A DNA stretch of 64,000 nt from Isoetes taiwanensis (GCA_021234155.1 JAJEKV010000226.1:246001-310000); one strand, 5' to 3'; shown: positions 1 through 12,840, counted from the first letter of the stretch. Notes: a model not told the origin generated them from the letters alone. Translations and numbers: made by a program.

Positions 1-606
1 TAAGCATGATAAGTTGCAATACAAGCTTATCGATGCAATAATGGTCGACTACCTTTGTTTTAACTAATTTTGGCGACTACCTTTTGTTTTAACTAATTTT
101 GGCTTTTTGAAACAAGACGTTCTTGAGTTTTATATCAAGAGTTGGAGGTTGTTTGGCCAAAAACTTAGTAGGAAAAATTGAAGAATCAAATGACAATAAG
201 CGATTAGCTTATTGCGTAACCATGATAAAATTGCTCAATATGACAGGTTGAAATTGTAACCCCATGCATTTCAACAATCATCAAAATTGTTGTATAGGTG
301 TACTGTGACACTACCAAAATGCAGGGATCTATGAAAATCCGTTTAGAGGAATGGGTTTTAAGAATATATGCAGCCTACTACATGCATATCATGTACGAGC
401 AAGTCTTTTTTAAATATATTTTTCACACAGAGAAATATACTTCGTGTATTGCCTTATCCAATTTGCATGAACTCAAAGAATCACCAAGATTTTTGAGTTT
501 TTGCTTTCAGGAGTCTTTTAGTTTTTTTTTCCTTTTTGTGTTGGTGATCTAGAGGACATTGGTAGAGGTACTCAATAGCAGAACATACATATAAATGAAA
601 GTTCAT
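1..606. other. Unassigned AT-rich sequence
   Basis: I see no coding signal here. The only open frame (298-552, plus) is low-complexity and F/S/L-rich with no recognisable motif. Because a Helitron-type 3' terminus follows at 607-635 in plus orientation, this stretch may be the inside of a Helitron whose 5' end lies outside the window. I could not identify a 5' TC terminus. Confidence 0.4.
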
Positions 607-635
607 GCCCAGCAACGCTGGGCACCATTACTAGT
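607..635 (+). mobile_element. Helitron-type 3' terminus (hairpin plus CTAG)
   Basis: A 17-nt hairpin at 607-623 has a 7-bp stem GCCCAGC/GCTGGGC and a 3-nt loop. Seven bases follow, then CTAG at 631-634 and a T. This is the known 3' end architecture of Helitrons: a short GC-rich hairpin a few bases before CTRR, inserted in front of T. A second terminus of the same design occurs in the opposite orientation at 31146-31175. If real, the Helitron body lies to the left. Confidence 0.55.
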
Positions 636-979
636 ATTTATCATGTTCAAGCTCCTCCATCGGGTCTCCATCTCTCCTCTTACCCTCGAAAGTATGCTTT
701 GATCCCGGGTGACATGACGCCGATCGAGGACCAGGCCGTGGCTCTCTTGGACCCTTACCGGGCTTCCTCCAATCGCAGATTCAACGCCTTGATCATTTTT
801 CTGATCCACTTCCTTCCCTCGAGACGGTTGATGTTCATGCCGCCATGAAGCAACCCTTGCTTGATGACGCCAGCCCTTCTTTTCTTCACGACGCCAAAAC
901 GCCGCTTCCTCCTCCGGCCATGCTTCCTCGCTCATCACGCTCAGACACCGGAGGTTGTTCCTCATATTCAAAACCCGTA

Positions 980-3790
980 TGGAAATCGTGGACATTGGCA
1001 ACAATCAACCAGTCCGCTTAGGCCGCTAAACTTCCACCGACCTATAAAGCACGCTACTGCGGTAAAATTGCTCAAGAAATTCAAACATATTTTTGCTTGG
1101 AGCTACAAAGATCTTCGAGGTATCAAAAAAGAATTAGGGGAACTCACCATTCCTACCAAATCTGATGCAAGACCCATCTAGCAACGACTGTACCGGCTCA
1201 ACCCAAATTACCGTGACCGAAGTCAAGGCTGAAATTGACAAACTCTTGGTCTTTGGCCCGATTTATGAGGTCAAACATTACGAATGGGTGAGCCCAATCG
1301 TCATAGCTCTCAAACACAATGGTAAGATCCGCGCTTGCGTGGATTACAGAAAACTCAATCAAGCCACGGAGCGTGATCACTTTCCGCTTCCCTTCACTGA
1401 CCAGGTTCTTGAAGAGGTTGCTGGTCATGAGATGTACTCTTTCATGGATGGTTTTTCGAGGTACAATCAGATTTCTATCAAACAAGAAGATCAACTCAAA
1501 ACTACCTTCACCACCCGGGTAGAGCACTTTTGCCTACAAGGTGGTCCCTTTTGGTTTGTCAAACTCTCCTTCAACCTTTTCAGCGCAACACCATGCTCTC
1601 TGTCTTTCAAGACTTTATGAAGGATAAACCTTTTCTTCGATCTTCCAAGATGATTTTTCCGCCTCTGACTCCATGGATGATCACTTGGACAAATTGGAGC
1701 TTGTCTTTCAAAATGTGATGAATCGGCATTAGTCTCAATCCGAGAAGTGCACCCTGCGTCACCTCAAAGCGTTACGTTGGGTCATGTGATGGGTCAAGAA
1801 GGCATCACCACGGATCCCGCTTAAAATCAATTGTGTCCCGAAGCTCAAGCACCGTCTAATATCAAAGAGACACGCTCTTTCCGGTATGCGGTCAATTACT
1901 ATTCCACCTTCATTCCCCGGCCTTGCGCCTATAGCATTCATAAACTCACGGGTGATGAATCCACTTAGGCTTGGAATTCCCCAGCGGAAGCCGCCAGAAG
2001 TTGAACCGGCATTTACTCGGGCCCCGGTCCTTGTTCCTCCTCGATGGGACAAGCCTTTCCATGTTCATGTTGACGTCTCGCTTTGCCATTGGTGCTTTGT
2101 TCTCTCGGGCCTATAATGAAACCACGGATAAACCAATCCGCTATGCGGTAGGAACTCAATCTGCCGGCGCTAACTACTCACGCCACGTACGCGAAGCTTT
2201 GGGCTTAGTTTTCTCGTGGTCCAACGGTTCCAGACATTATTTGTTGATAGCCGGATCAAGTTCTTTGTTGACCATCAAGCTCTTCTTTATTTGATCAACA
2301 AAGCCACGCCCACGGTAGAATTGCTCGTTGGGTCCTCCTTCGCAAGAGTTCCCCCCTTGAAATTGTTCATAAGGCGAGGCAAATCCCCATGTGGTGCCTG
2401 ATTATCTTTCACGCATCCACACGGATGATCCGTCCACCGGTGTTTCTGATGCCTTTCCGGATGCTCAATTGTTCCTCGGTCACGGCCACGCCCCATTGGT
2501 TTCACAACTTTCAAAGCCAATATCTTCTCACCGGTGCTCTTCCTCCCGCCGATCCGGCGCCTCTCCGGAAAAGCTTCGGGCCCCGCCACCGTCGGTTTCT
2601 CGAGAGGCCCGTGACTATACCATGGTTGCAGGCCATTTGTACAAACGAGGCAAAGACATGGTCCTCCGCCGTTGTGTCCTCCCTCACGAGGTGCCCGATT
2701 GTTCGACAAGCCCACGATGGGCTTGGTGGAGGTCATTTTAGTGGTGACGCCACCGCGACGCAAAAATTCTTTTTAGCAAGATACTTCTGGCCCACGCTTT
2801 TCAAAGATGCCCACGCTTATGCTCACATGTGTGACGTCTGTCAGCGTGTGGGAAAACCCACGGACCGTGACACTCTTCCCTTGACACCGGTCCCCACGCC
2901 ACATCCCTTCAGCCAAATGGGGCATGGATTTTGTGGGGCCCATGGACCCACCGGGCTGGCACACCTGCGCCCGCTATATTTTGGTCATCACGGATTATGC
3001 TGCAAATGGGCGGGAAGCTTGTGCACTTCAGACAACAACAGCCGCCAAAGATGTACCAAAGGTCCTCTATCGCATATCATCACGCTGCGTTTTTGGTTGT
3101 CCCACGGAACTTGTTAGTGATCGTGGCGTGCATTTTGTCAACCATACCATTAAGGAGTCGACGGATTATCTTCACATCCAACACCGGAAGAGTACACCCT
3201 ATTATCCTCAAGGAAATGGCTTGGCTGAAAGTACCAACAAAACACTCATCACAGTTCTCAAGAAAATTTGTGACGCTTCACGCAGCATTGGCAAGGTGAA
3301 AAGTTTGCCATCGTTCTTTGGGCTTACAACACTCGTTTCAAAAAAATCGCCATCGGGTCACACTCCTTTCAAACCGGGTTTATGGTCAAGAAGCTCTAAT
3401 GCCTTTTGAATATATTCTTCCCACTCTCCGTTTTCAACTTGCTACAGCCCCCATAATCCCCCGGCCGCACTCAAGGAAAGGGTTTATCAATTGGAACAGC
3501 TTGGATGAACTTAGGCGTGATGCTTACATTCGTGTTCTTCATGGACAACAGTTGAAAAAATCCTTACATGACAAACGATTAAGACAAAAACATTCAAAGA
3601 AGGTGATTTAGTTCTTTTCTTTATGATTCCCGATTACAAAAATTTTCCGGGCAAGTTAAAGTTTCGGATGGTTTGGTCCTTATCAAATTGTTCAAGTCGC
3701 ATAACCCGGCTTTTTCCGGGCTGAATTAGATGGCACTCATTACCTACACGGTTAATGGCTTTAAGCCTCAAACAATTTCATACAATGTAA
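980..3790 (+). pseudogene. Ty3/gypsy pol pseudogene (RT, RNase H, integrase)
   Basis: The former product copies element RNA into DNA and integrates it. Reading across frames, the reverse transcriptase starts near 1060 with a FAWSYKDLRGI-type stretch. It continues through NGKIRACVDYRKLNQAT and FPLPFTDQVL to SFMDGFSRYNQISI (about 1320-1480). RNase H is visible around 2040-2420 (FHVHVD, then RHYLLIAG, VDHQALLYLINK and DYLSRIHTDD). Integrase shows the HHCC zinc-binding part near 2700-2870 (CDVCQRVGKP) and the core from about 2924 (MDFVGPMDPPGW, then SDRGVHFVN and YYPQGNGLAE). C-terminal integrase fragments run to about 3600. At least six frame changes and an in-frame TAG after 1180 make it non-functional. 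The element's protease is not recognisable. Confidence 0.88.
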
Positions 3791-4785
3791 AGTGACAATC
3801 ATCCACCGATCGTTGTTCCGCATAATGCACACAACAGATAGAGACTAACCAGCGGCATACTTATATTATAGAGGTGAAATTTTTTACAAAATGTGAGCAG
3901 AGCCCATCTATTTTCCGCTATGGGCGAGAGCCCTATTTACAAAACGGGCTGAGAGCCCTATCTACTAAATCCTAAGGAGAAAAACCCTCTACTCGGGGTT
4001 GAGTGCAGGTGATACGAGATGTGGTAGTAATTCTCGCTCCGGATCCCAGCAAAAGTGAATCACCACCTCCATCCCGTTGGTCGTGGGTCGGGATGCTCAG
4101 CCATCCCTAAGACACACCATCGCCCTTCGCGATACCACGATTGTGGCACCGCCAGAGATCCAAGCAGTCCATCTTGCGTGTAATCCACTCAAGGCGGTTT
4201 GAAGCCATAGTGCACTTGTCGCGGCAAAATAAAGCCAGCAACATATTTTGGCGCCATCGGGTGTCTCGGCTTCCACCATCGCTCGTCTTATATAGCCAAC
4301 CGAGGACCTCCCTCGCCGCGTGGACCAATCAGAAAATTCGCCAACGTGTTCGCAATGCAAGGCTCTTTTCTAATTCCGAATCTTTTTCCCCACCGCATAT
4401 CTAGCCATGGTACCTTTTGACACCTTCGCTTTAATGATATCCCACTTCGAAGTTGCCCGACATTAAATGACATTCCTTCTTTTACGCCCGTCGAACATTA
4501 ATGTGCGTCCTTTCGCCAGCTGTCCCATCCGATCATTCTCTCACATCTCATCTCTACCGTTCCTTGCTTCTCCCTTTTTGTTTGGGGACTTAGCCAAAAT
4601 TTTGCCTTTCAATCGCCTCCTTCGCACTGACCGCACACGGCATCATCAACGGTTGCCGGTTCGCCCTCATCATGCCCCTTCGCCTACACTTGCGCGCCCT
4701 AAAACCTTTTCGTCTATCTGCACCTTCGTCTTACGTTCTCGCTCTCGCCTTCTCAGCGGTTCCTTACGTTCGGCGCCCTTCGCCA
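3790..4785 (+). promoter_or_regulatory. Probable LTR/leader between pol and gag, with TATA box
   Basis: No coding function is recognised in this stretch. It separates the integrase end from the gag start, which is where an LTR and leader belong. A TATATAG box lies near 4287-4293. A TGGCGCC motif preceded by TTT at about 4247-4255 resembles the start of a plant gypsy primer-binding site, but only the first seven bases match the usual tRNA-Asp complement. The 3890-3990 part carries short near-repeats of a GAGCCCTAT motif. LTR borders cannot be fixed without a second copy. Confidence 0.4.
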
Positions 4786-6540
4786 TGGCTGCACCCAAAT
4801 TTTCTACACTTAAAGCTTCTGCTCCAAGGGATGCGACTCTTTTCGAGTCTGTGTCTTTCTCGACGCCCACCTTTCGCAAGGCCCTTGTTGGTCCGAGTCG
4901 GGAAGTAGCAGAATGCCAGAAGCTTTACGAATTCTCACAAATGGAGCTCCCGGCCCCAAATCCGAACAATTAGCGGTTCATCGCCACATCGTCCAACAGC
5001 CTGGGAAGGCCTTGCTACGGTGGTCGATGGCACCACCATTTGCTCACCTGACCTTTGATTTTCGAGGTATTCCGTATTCCCTTGCAAAAACCTTCTGTAT
5101 CTTGGGCTGCTTTACAGGACATGGACGTATGGGTATTCCATCAAGAACACCCATATCAATAAGCCGTTCTATAATATGGTCATCATTGCCATCCGCTCCA
5201 ATCTCCATCTTGATTGGCCACAGGTGTTGTTCTACCGCCTCCTTCATGAAGTCGGATCGCATTAGGACTGCCCCTCCTCTGGACATGAAGCCCGGGTGGG
5301 TGGCCATCTTCGTGCACTCATCCGTCATTATCTTCCCGCTCCTCGAGACCCTTCCACTTCTCATGCCTCCACTCGGCCCGGTCTTTGCATTCCCGGGCCA
5401 AAACCAACAAGTTTGTACCTTCACGCCAGGACTTCCCCTGGTCATGTTCAAAACCAGACCATGCATGTCACTGTCTCCTCTTCCTCCACTGAAGCCACGC
5501 CTTCCACTTCCCGTCACGTCTCCCAACAATCTCAGACAAGGCAGCAACAGGGCCCAGCACCTCCAAATCCTCGCCAGCTTCTATACCAATTCCAAATAGG
5601 ATGTTCAGGCCGCCTGTAGATACAAGCATCACGGGGCGGCTCTCATGAATGGTGTTCAGGTGTCCACAGGAGGCTTCCGATGCGTTCAAAAGACCTTCAA
5701 GTCAGAATCGCACAAGTTCAAACTTTGGAGGCCCAACTTCAAGAAAAGCACGCAGCGGCTCTATTACGGGGCCGTGTAGATCTCAAAAGTGCTTTCGGGG
5801 ATCAGACTAGCCTGCTTGAAGATCAACAGGCTCAGCTCCAAACCACCATTCAGGACTTGTTCTCCTGCTGGAATGGGCTACCATCATGTCACCTTTGGCC
5901 CTTCCTATGTTCATGGCATTCCAACTTCTCCATCTTTTCAGCACGCTCTTCCTGTTTATCAAACCACAGATCTCAAGCCTAATGAGGACGGCTCTCAAGG
6001 CCCTTCCCCACCAGATGCTACTTTTTATGGACCACCGGGTTTTTCAGTCCCACCCCCTTGCACTCAGTCTCAGGCAGTACCACCTCTATATGCTTCTGCA
6101 TATCCTCAATCAAATCCACCTGTCTATGCTCAAGTTCTGCCTTCATCTCCTACTCATAATTTGAAGCTGACTTATCCCACTTTTGGCAACACCAAAGGCA
6201 AACCTCTAGATCAGAGTGCTTTGGCACACATAGAGGAATTTGAAGCCTTGGCCATTCTGAATGGTCATGCTCAGCCCCAACTTAAATTTCATATCTTTTC
6301 GACCACGCTCAGAGGCGCCCCTCATCAGCGGTTAATGGCCAACAAAAGCCACTGGAAACAGAGTTGGCAGGAAATGAAGACTGCCTTTTTGTCTCATTAT
6401 GGCACCACGGATGATGATCAGTTACTCTTAAAGCAACTCAATGACCTTCAGCAAGAGCCCACGGAGTCTGCCCGGGATTTTGCGGACCGTCTTCACATTC
6501 TTGTCAGCAAACTCCAGGAGTACTCCAGCAAACATTATAT
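4786..6540 (+). pseudogene. Ty3/gypsy gag pseudogene
   Basis: An ATG at about 4786 opens a short readable stretch (MAAPKFSTLKASAPRDATLF). Discontinuous fragments follow: a hydrophobic part at about 5150-5260 (NMVIIAIRSNLHLDWPQVLF) and a Q/P-rich stretch to 5600. A retrotransposon-gag capsid domain at about 6170-6530 shows LAHIEEFEALAILNG, FHIFSTTLRGAPHQRLM and SARDFADRLHILVSKLQEY. The capsid region is the clearest part and is open from 5789 to 6679. Similarity stops abruptly near 6535, after which the reading frame has no gag features, so the zinc knuckle and everything downstream are missing. Confidence 0.75.
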
Positions 6541-7590
6541 GGGTTATGGAGGGCGTGATTGCAACGAGAATCAATCATCCTTTCCATATTGCGTGTGCGG
6601 AAAAAAAGAAAAACAATTAAGCCCATGCATTGTTATTTTTGGGCTAACAATGTACGAACCTTGTGTAGAAGTTGAGTAAATGTTCAGAAATATTCAATGT
6701 AAAATCATTATAGGCAAGCCAACTAACGTTCTCTAATCAAACTAACTGCAGGATGATGCGCAACATGTGAAACAACAAAGAAATTTCTTGAACTAGCTTA
6801 GTTTGACTTGATCCTGCGATGCGATCCTGCATTTAGGCCAGAGAATGTGGAATAAGCTGTAGGGACCATATCTTCGTAATTTTTATACCTGTTTGTCCTT
6901 CTAGAGTCCTTTAATCTCAATTCCACAACTAATGCTCAAAGGGTCATTGGTGTGTTGGATGGGATGATCTTTGTGAGAAAAAAGACAGTATGAGTCGATG
7001 AGGATGCAGAATGTGCTGTCACATCCGTCCCCGTTTAATCTGTACTCACATCCAAGAATTTGTAATCTTTATCATTTTATATTAACTTTACCAGTCACAG
7101 CTCTAAGTCACACGGACCGGTGTATAGATTCTGAAGAGCACAAAATGCAATATTACTTGTAATTTTATATATTGTAAGATAAATGCACACGCAGCTATTT
7201 CTAATATATTTTTGCATACTTGGGAAACAAAGCAGGTGATTCAAGCATCTACTCAGTGCACTAAAGCCATTTAGATCACAAACCAAAAAAAGGTTCACCG
7301 AGGTGTGGTACAAATCTAAGCTTTTCTTCCCCCTACACCTCAATATCTAAAAATCTAAATATCCAATTCAACAAACCATTTTTAATACTGAATTGAAATT
7401 TCTTGAACCATGATGGTATATCAAGATTCCCAAGCAGGATGGCAATACTTTAAACACGTGTCTCTAGATGCAAATCAGTTTGAGAACAACAAAAGAATCC
7501 TCAAAGCATCATGATAAACTGGATTTTCATTTAATGTTTCAGATTAAATTTTTTAAAGTGATTCTGTACCTCTTATTATGGTACAGACTG
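6541..7590. other. No gene seen
   Basis: AT-rich spacer between the gag remnant and the decayed PPR gene. The few open frames are short, rich in stops on all strands and show no motif. Confidence 0.5.
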
Positions 7591-7599
7591 GTTTCTGAG

Positions 7600-9250
7600 A
7601 TGTAAGCTTTCTTTGCAAAGACTTCAAAGGCTCAGCAGGCAAGTAGGGCTACAATATGTTCTCAGGGGGCATATCAAAGGAGCTTAGTAGGCATTCATTA
7701 ATAATAAGCCCAAATCAGCTTGCCGAGGGTTTGAGAGCATAGGTTGTAATCATGGTATTCCATGAAACAACATGTTTCATTTTAGCATTCTGTGAAATAA
7801 GTCTGAAGGCATAATGCAGCGGTCCCATTTTGCATGGCTTGGTAGTTCTCTTAAGCATCATGTCTAACATTTTAATGGCGTGTCCAAAGGCTAGACGCGC
7901 ATAAGTTGAAATTAGAGCATTCCATAGAAACGCATAAGGCTGAGGCAGAATAGACCTCTAAAATGCACCTCATCAAAGAAAATCTGAAAGACACTGTTCT
8001 GCATGCAGACCGAAATTCTGATTGTCGTGCATGTTGGATGTCAGATTTGATGTCTTAATCGTCGCTTAAAGATGTTGGAAGGAACAGAGTGCATATCTCA
8101 ACTGTTTCTCCTGGGCATATCCTGCAAATCATAAAGCTAGAACATCAGACATGTTTCTTTGAGCTGGTCTTGCGATGTTAATTGTACTTACTATAATCTT
8201 CCATGAAGTCACGTATACATTGGGCATTTGCTAAAACAGCTGATATGACAACTTTAGTTTGCCCTTTTCAATGTGAGAAGAGATCATAGTATTCCAAGAT
8301 ACTACATTCATGTCAGGCATCAGATTAAAATCTGCTAAGGCCTTGTTAAGCATGTCATGACACAAACAAACTTCGATCATGTCATTTCAGGAATTTCAGG
8401 CATATGTCGGAACATAACAACAGTTTCATCAATTTGTCCTTGATGTGTAACCGCAGTCCCTCAGGCATAACCTGTAACAGTTTTCTCGCAGATGACAACT
8501 GCCCATATTGGGAATAAGCAGCAAGCATTATTACTCCAAAGCAATTTCATTTATCAACTTCTTAAACACTTCTCGAGCATGCCGCAAAGCTCCAACTATA
8601 CATGTGCACAGAAGGTTTCTTAAATATGTATTCATATGTCAGCCCTTTTGGATAAGATAATCATGAATATACTTACCTTCTGAAAGATCTTTTGCATTGG
8701 CGCACCTTTTCAACAGCTCTGCAATACCATTTATGCCCAATGTCTTGTTGCTGCTTTCCTAAGGCAGTTTTAGATTCTTGGAATTCTTTCGCTGCCTGAT
8801 ACAACAAACAATGCAATGATTTGGGCATAACCTGCAAACCATAGAATTCTATGATATAACATCTCTTTTTTTCCATTTCCTAAAATAACTACAGAGCCAT
8901 TTTGCAGTAACCATGATATGTAAATGATGAGATCATGGCATTTCATACGACTAAATCTCATTAGACTAGGACAAACATCAAGAGCAAGCAAAATCGTTAA
9001 ATCATAAGATTTTTTCAACTCTACACGCAGATGTTTAAGAACTTCATGGCTTTTTTTTTTCATCTCCGTTTGTGATAAATGATGCAATCTCAGCATTCCA
9101 TGAACTCAAACTAGTATTTGGGCAATGTCTCCATTCAAGGTTCAAGGAAGGGACTTCTGAGGAATTAGTAATTGTGGACTCATGGCAATAGAGAAAAGCG
9201 GTGAGAAATACTTCTTCTATGCGGCAACTCATAGTGCCGCTGTCTGCCAT
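7600..9250 (-). pseudogene. Decayed pentatricopeptide-repeat (PPR) gene
   Basis: PPR proteins are organelle RNA-binding proteins made of tandem helical repeats of about 35 residues. On the minus strand several repeat cores survive in different frames: VVSWNTMITTYAL at about 7730-7772, WNALISTYARLAFGHAIKML at about 7865-7925, a GQIDETVVMFRHMPE stretch near 8400-8440, and FAGYAQ at several places. These are the conserved VVSWN(T/A)MI.GYA and A...F..MP signatures of the plant P/PLS class. Stops and frameshifts interrupt every repeat and no long ORF remains. No E/DYW ending could be recognised. Confidence 0.6.
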
Positions 9251-9679
9251 GCTCTTGATCCATCATAGTTCACAATTGGCGGGTCCATAGCTAGAAATCT
9301 CCCTCCATCTATTGCTGCATACGATCGACTCGTTATGTCAAGAATCTCAACCATATTTTTAAACTAGAAGGATTAACGAGTACAAATCAAATTATAGGTC
9401 CGGCTTGCAACTTTGTAGGCACATCTGCCTAAAAATCTAAAGGGCTCCAGATCTTGCATATTCTGAGCATCCGCTGCCATCACAGCATTCTAGAACATTC
9501 TATCCGCAATTGATCAAAAATCATGCTAAATGTTCCACATTGACACCTTCCATAATGTTCAAAAGAGCAATTCCTAACTTAAGATTAACTCTGACTTGCT
9601 CTCGATAATATTATGAAGCAAACCTTGTTCCAGGATAGCCAGGCGAGCAAGAGCATCAAGAGCGTTAAGAAAGCTCCCT

Positions 9680-10051
9680 TTGTTTCGATTTGTTCCTGAT
9701 TTAACCATCGATTTGAGTCCAGAATTTTGTGAGCGTTCTAAGATTTTGCAGCAAAAAAATGTGTCCAGTTTGATTGGAACAATCAAGCTCTTGGGTCCTT
9801 TATGTGAGGAAATAAGCAAACGGCAGCCTTTGCTTCTTCGTTCAGCAGTTAGGAGGCTAAAGGAGCTTCATATTGGAATACAAAGGGCCATTATGCAACG
9901 GCTTGATCACTGTAGGAAAAGAAGTGTCCTTTTGTGCTTGATGGTTATCGGAAATCCTAAAGATTTTGTTCCTTTTTTTTCTCCTTCTTCCGCATTTTAT
10001 ACCGCCCGTTCACATGCCAGAATCGTAGGCAATTGGGCTTTCGATTTATAA
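9680..10051 (+). CDS. Hypothetical ORF, weak U-box N-terminal-domain flavour
   Basis: A 123-codon open frame. Its first part (SLIGTIKLLGPLCEEISKRQ, then RSAVRRLKELHIGIQRA) is helical and loosely recalls the N-terminal helical domain of plant U-box E3 ligases, which has an R.KLL.PLFEE motif. The remainder has no recognisable feature. It has no partner exons that I can see. It could be a single exon, a pseudogene fragment or chance, so I treat the family link as a hint only. Confidence 0.25.
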   Translation: MFRFVPDLTIDLSPEFCERSKILQQKNVSSLIGTIKLLGPLCEEISKRQPLLLRSAVRRLKELHIGIQRAIMQRLDHCRKRSVLLCLMVIGNPKDFVPFFSPSSAFYTARSHARIVGNWAFDL

Positions 10052-10305
10052 AACGTATCTGCGACCTTTGAAGCAAGAGCTAAAACACAAAGATAAGGAT
10101 TCAAGAAAACACAAGGAATCGAAAGCTAAAATCTAGAACCCAGATGAAAAAACGGCTAATGAAGCTTGCAAATCGCCGGAACTAGGCTAGGAACAGAACC
10201 CAAATGAAAAAATTCGCTGATGAAGCTTCAAAAACGAGCTAGGCATTCAAACCATCTCGATCACCGTACTCTTACTTGAGGGAGGCGCCGGAATTAGAAG
10301 GGACT

Positions 10306-10336
10306 GGAATGGAATAGAATAGAATAGAATAGAATT
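10306..10336 (+). repeat. GAATA microsatellite
   Basis: A short run of the pentamer GAATA (with one GGAAT variant at the left edge), roughly five to six units. Confidence 0.8.
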
Positions 10337-10469
10337 GTTTTTATCGTCCCAGGAGACCAATCGGCCTATGGGACCCAATACAAAAAGCTCAACAAATCAC
10401 ATTCTTCGCCCGGATTAAAACCCCCTCCAAGGGTTTCGAGGGAAAACCGTGGCGACAATAAGGCTAGCG

Positions 10470-10790
10470 ACATCAATTAAATGGTTGGATCGGGGGCATA
10501 TCTCGAGCCCTCAAGTCCAGTACTTCTGAATGTATGATCCGAGTGAGCGCATCAAGTCGGTATGCGATTATCATGTGTAGCGGCTCATCGGGTCTAATCA
10601 ACCGAGCATAGCGTGTCCGACCGATCATATCTTTGGGCAGCTCTGGAAAAGTGTGACACTCATCCTCAATGACTCCGTCCGGGCAAAGATCGACAAACCC
10701 TATCCCGACGTGGCTCCCCAATCCATCGACTGTCTCAATCAGGAGATGGTGGGCACTGTCTTGAATGGAGGCGATATGCTGCTTTTTCAT
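10470..10790 (-). other. Unrecognised 105-codon open frame
   Basis: An open frame on the minus strand (10473-10790) with balanced, protein-like composition but no motif I recognise. It is uninterrupted in otherwise stop-rich surroundings. It may be a remnant of an element ORF or chance. Confidence 0.2.
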
Positions 10791-10922
10791 GGGCGAGATG
10801 TGAGCGTAGGTAGCGCTGTGGGCCTCGTTCTAATGTGGGATTTATGTGCTGCTTGTAATGTGTTGTTTTGACTTGCTCCAGAGCCCTGGAATCCCAAAGC
10901 TTGCTGGAGAAACAAACATCAA

Positions 10923-11013
10923 GGTAACATCTCAGGCGTATACATGGTCAGAATGAGCCTTCCAAAATAGAAGGAAAGGCGCATACATGGTCGGAATGAG
11001 CCTTCCAAAATAA
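10923..11013 (+). repeat. Two-copy tandem repeat
   Basis: The stretch GTATACATGGTCAGAATGAG followed by CCTTCCAAAAT occurs twice in tandem with a few substitutions. The unit is about 50 bp. Confidence 0.7.
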
Positions 11014-12840
11014 TTTCTGATTTAGTTTGCTAGTAATTTTGGCCGGAAAAAGCATTCCAAAAAACATAGAGAATTCCATTTTTTTTTTTTTCTAGTAATC
11101 TTATATTTAGTTATATCATAAAATACTGTAAGATTTTGAAAAATAGCCAAACCATTTTTTATGAAAAAATATATACTGTGCTTAATTTTTTCCATGATAG
11201 TATGTATGATTACTTGTTGTATCACCGTTGTGGACTTGGGAGTTAACCAGACGTTGTGCATTATTGGAGTCTCTATATCATTGTGCTTCTAAGATTTAGC
11301 TATTGATATTTTGTCAAGTGTGCATATGGCCTGATTTGTGGAACGCTCAATGAAAGGACACAGTGATGACATTAGTTATATGACCTTTGTGCACCTAACA
11401 GCATTGCCACGGGAGGCTATGATGGAAAGGTTACATGCAAGTTCGATTTTTAAAGAACTTGTTGCTGCTTTCACATTTCGTATTGCCACGATATATTCTT
11501 GTCTCAATTCATGGAAAAGGAAAGGATACGTCTAACAACATCCCTCTTTTAAACATGGTCAGTAATTATCTCACGACACCCCAATCTTGGACTTTACTTC
11601 TCCTCTATATATGTTGACTGCTTTAACAGTTTCCTGGTTTTCATTGCAGCCTACTATGGACGACAATAATAGATGCAAGACAACTTTGGCAGCAACGCTC
11701 TTATGAGAATCAGTTAAATGTATACTGTAGGATGAAAGACTTCAGGGATAAGCACAGATAATATTCTATTTAGTTGGTCCAATAAGAGGTCACAGGGTCT
11801 ATTGCGCTTCCTTTTAGCAGATCTCTGCTAGCGGAGCTGCAGTAGCCTAACTTTAGCCGAACTATTTATTCAGACATTTTTGTTCTTGTTCCACTCATGC
11901 AGTAGAGAGATCAAAAAGGGAATAGATTAGTCAGCAAAACTTGATGACAAAGGAAATTATTAATCAATACTGCAGACCTAACTATACACTGCAGACCTAA
12001 CTATACACTGGTTCTTCTCTGCTCTCTTGCTATATTCAAGCCTCTGGGGAAAAAAAGACTAAGAGAGATCGATGTGTTGCTTCTTGTAGTTTAGACTGAT
12101 ATCTATCAATTCATCTGATATTCTATGTTCTTACATTTGGTAGAGATTTTCTGTAAAGCAACACATGTAGGACCATGCCCGTTGAAGTGGCATGGCCTCA
12201 AGCATTATACACCTTTATTTTATATACTACAACTCCTCATAGAACATTTCTAGGCGTTATACCCCCCTCGAGTGCAAAAACCATAAAAATGGACACCTAC
12301 GATGGCTATGGTTTTGGATGAGAATCTCTATGAATAATCCAACGATTCATTACATGCACGTGGCACCATTGATATTTCTGTACTTGCATTTGTTAATGTT
12401 ATAAAAGCAACACCCATTCCAAATCTTGCAATTTGCTATGCAAAGTAATCAAACGTGCTTTTGACTAGTTTTTTTATTTTTTATTTTTTATTTTTTTATT
12501 ATATGAACATTTCTTAGAATGGAAGTAATAAATGAAAACAAGCATGATAGTTCAAATATGGCCACGTGTAATAGGGGAAATGTGTAATTAAGGTTTCTCC
12601 AAAAAAAAAAAAAGGGGGGGTAAAGCTACCTTGATGATTTATAGAATTTTTTTTTAAAGTATGTTTAAGGTTATGAACATGCATGGCCGTCATCTATAGT
12701 GGCCGATAACAGGGAACGACTACAGATGGGAGTGTACCCACAGTCCGTCAATGGCTGCTAACGAAACCATGATAGGTATGTTCTTATATTGCTTTTTGAC
12801 AAATGTGCTGGAAGTTTAAGAACACAACCAAAGGTAAAAG
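11014..12840. other. No gene seen
   Basis: AT-rich DNA with homopolymer runs (T-rich at about 11081-11092 and 12470-12500, A/G-rich near 12600-12620) and a small tandem repeat of GCAGACCTAACTATACACT at about 11970-12009. Open frames such as 11338-11535 show no motif. Confidence 0.5.

Larger units (their letters stand above)
640..6540 (+). mobile_element. Ty3/gypsy LTR-retrotransposon remnants, order pol - LTR-like - gag
   Basis: Plus-strand remnants of Ty3/gypsy pol (about 980-3790) precede a non-coding, promoter-like stretch (about 3790-4780) and then a gag region (about 4786-6540). A normal element is gag-pol. The observed order therefore fits two elements in tandem sharing one LTR, or the tail of one copy next to the head of another. 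Both parts are riddled with stops and frameshifts. I could not find a matching LTR pair, so the borders are approximate. Confidence 0.7.

Noticed and set aside
3840-4260. Exact LTR boundaries for the gypsy remnants
   Set aside because: No second copy in the window and no TG...CA pair with target duplication could be established, so only an approximate LTR/leader region is given.
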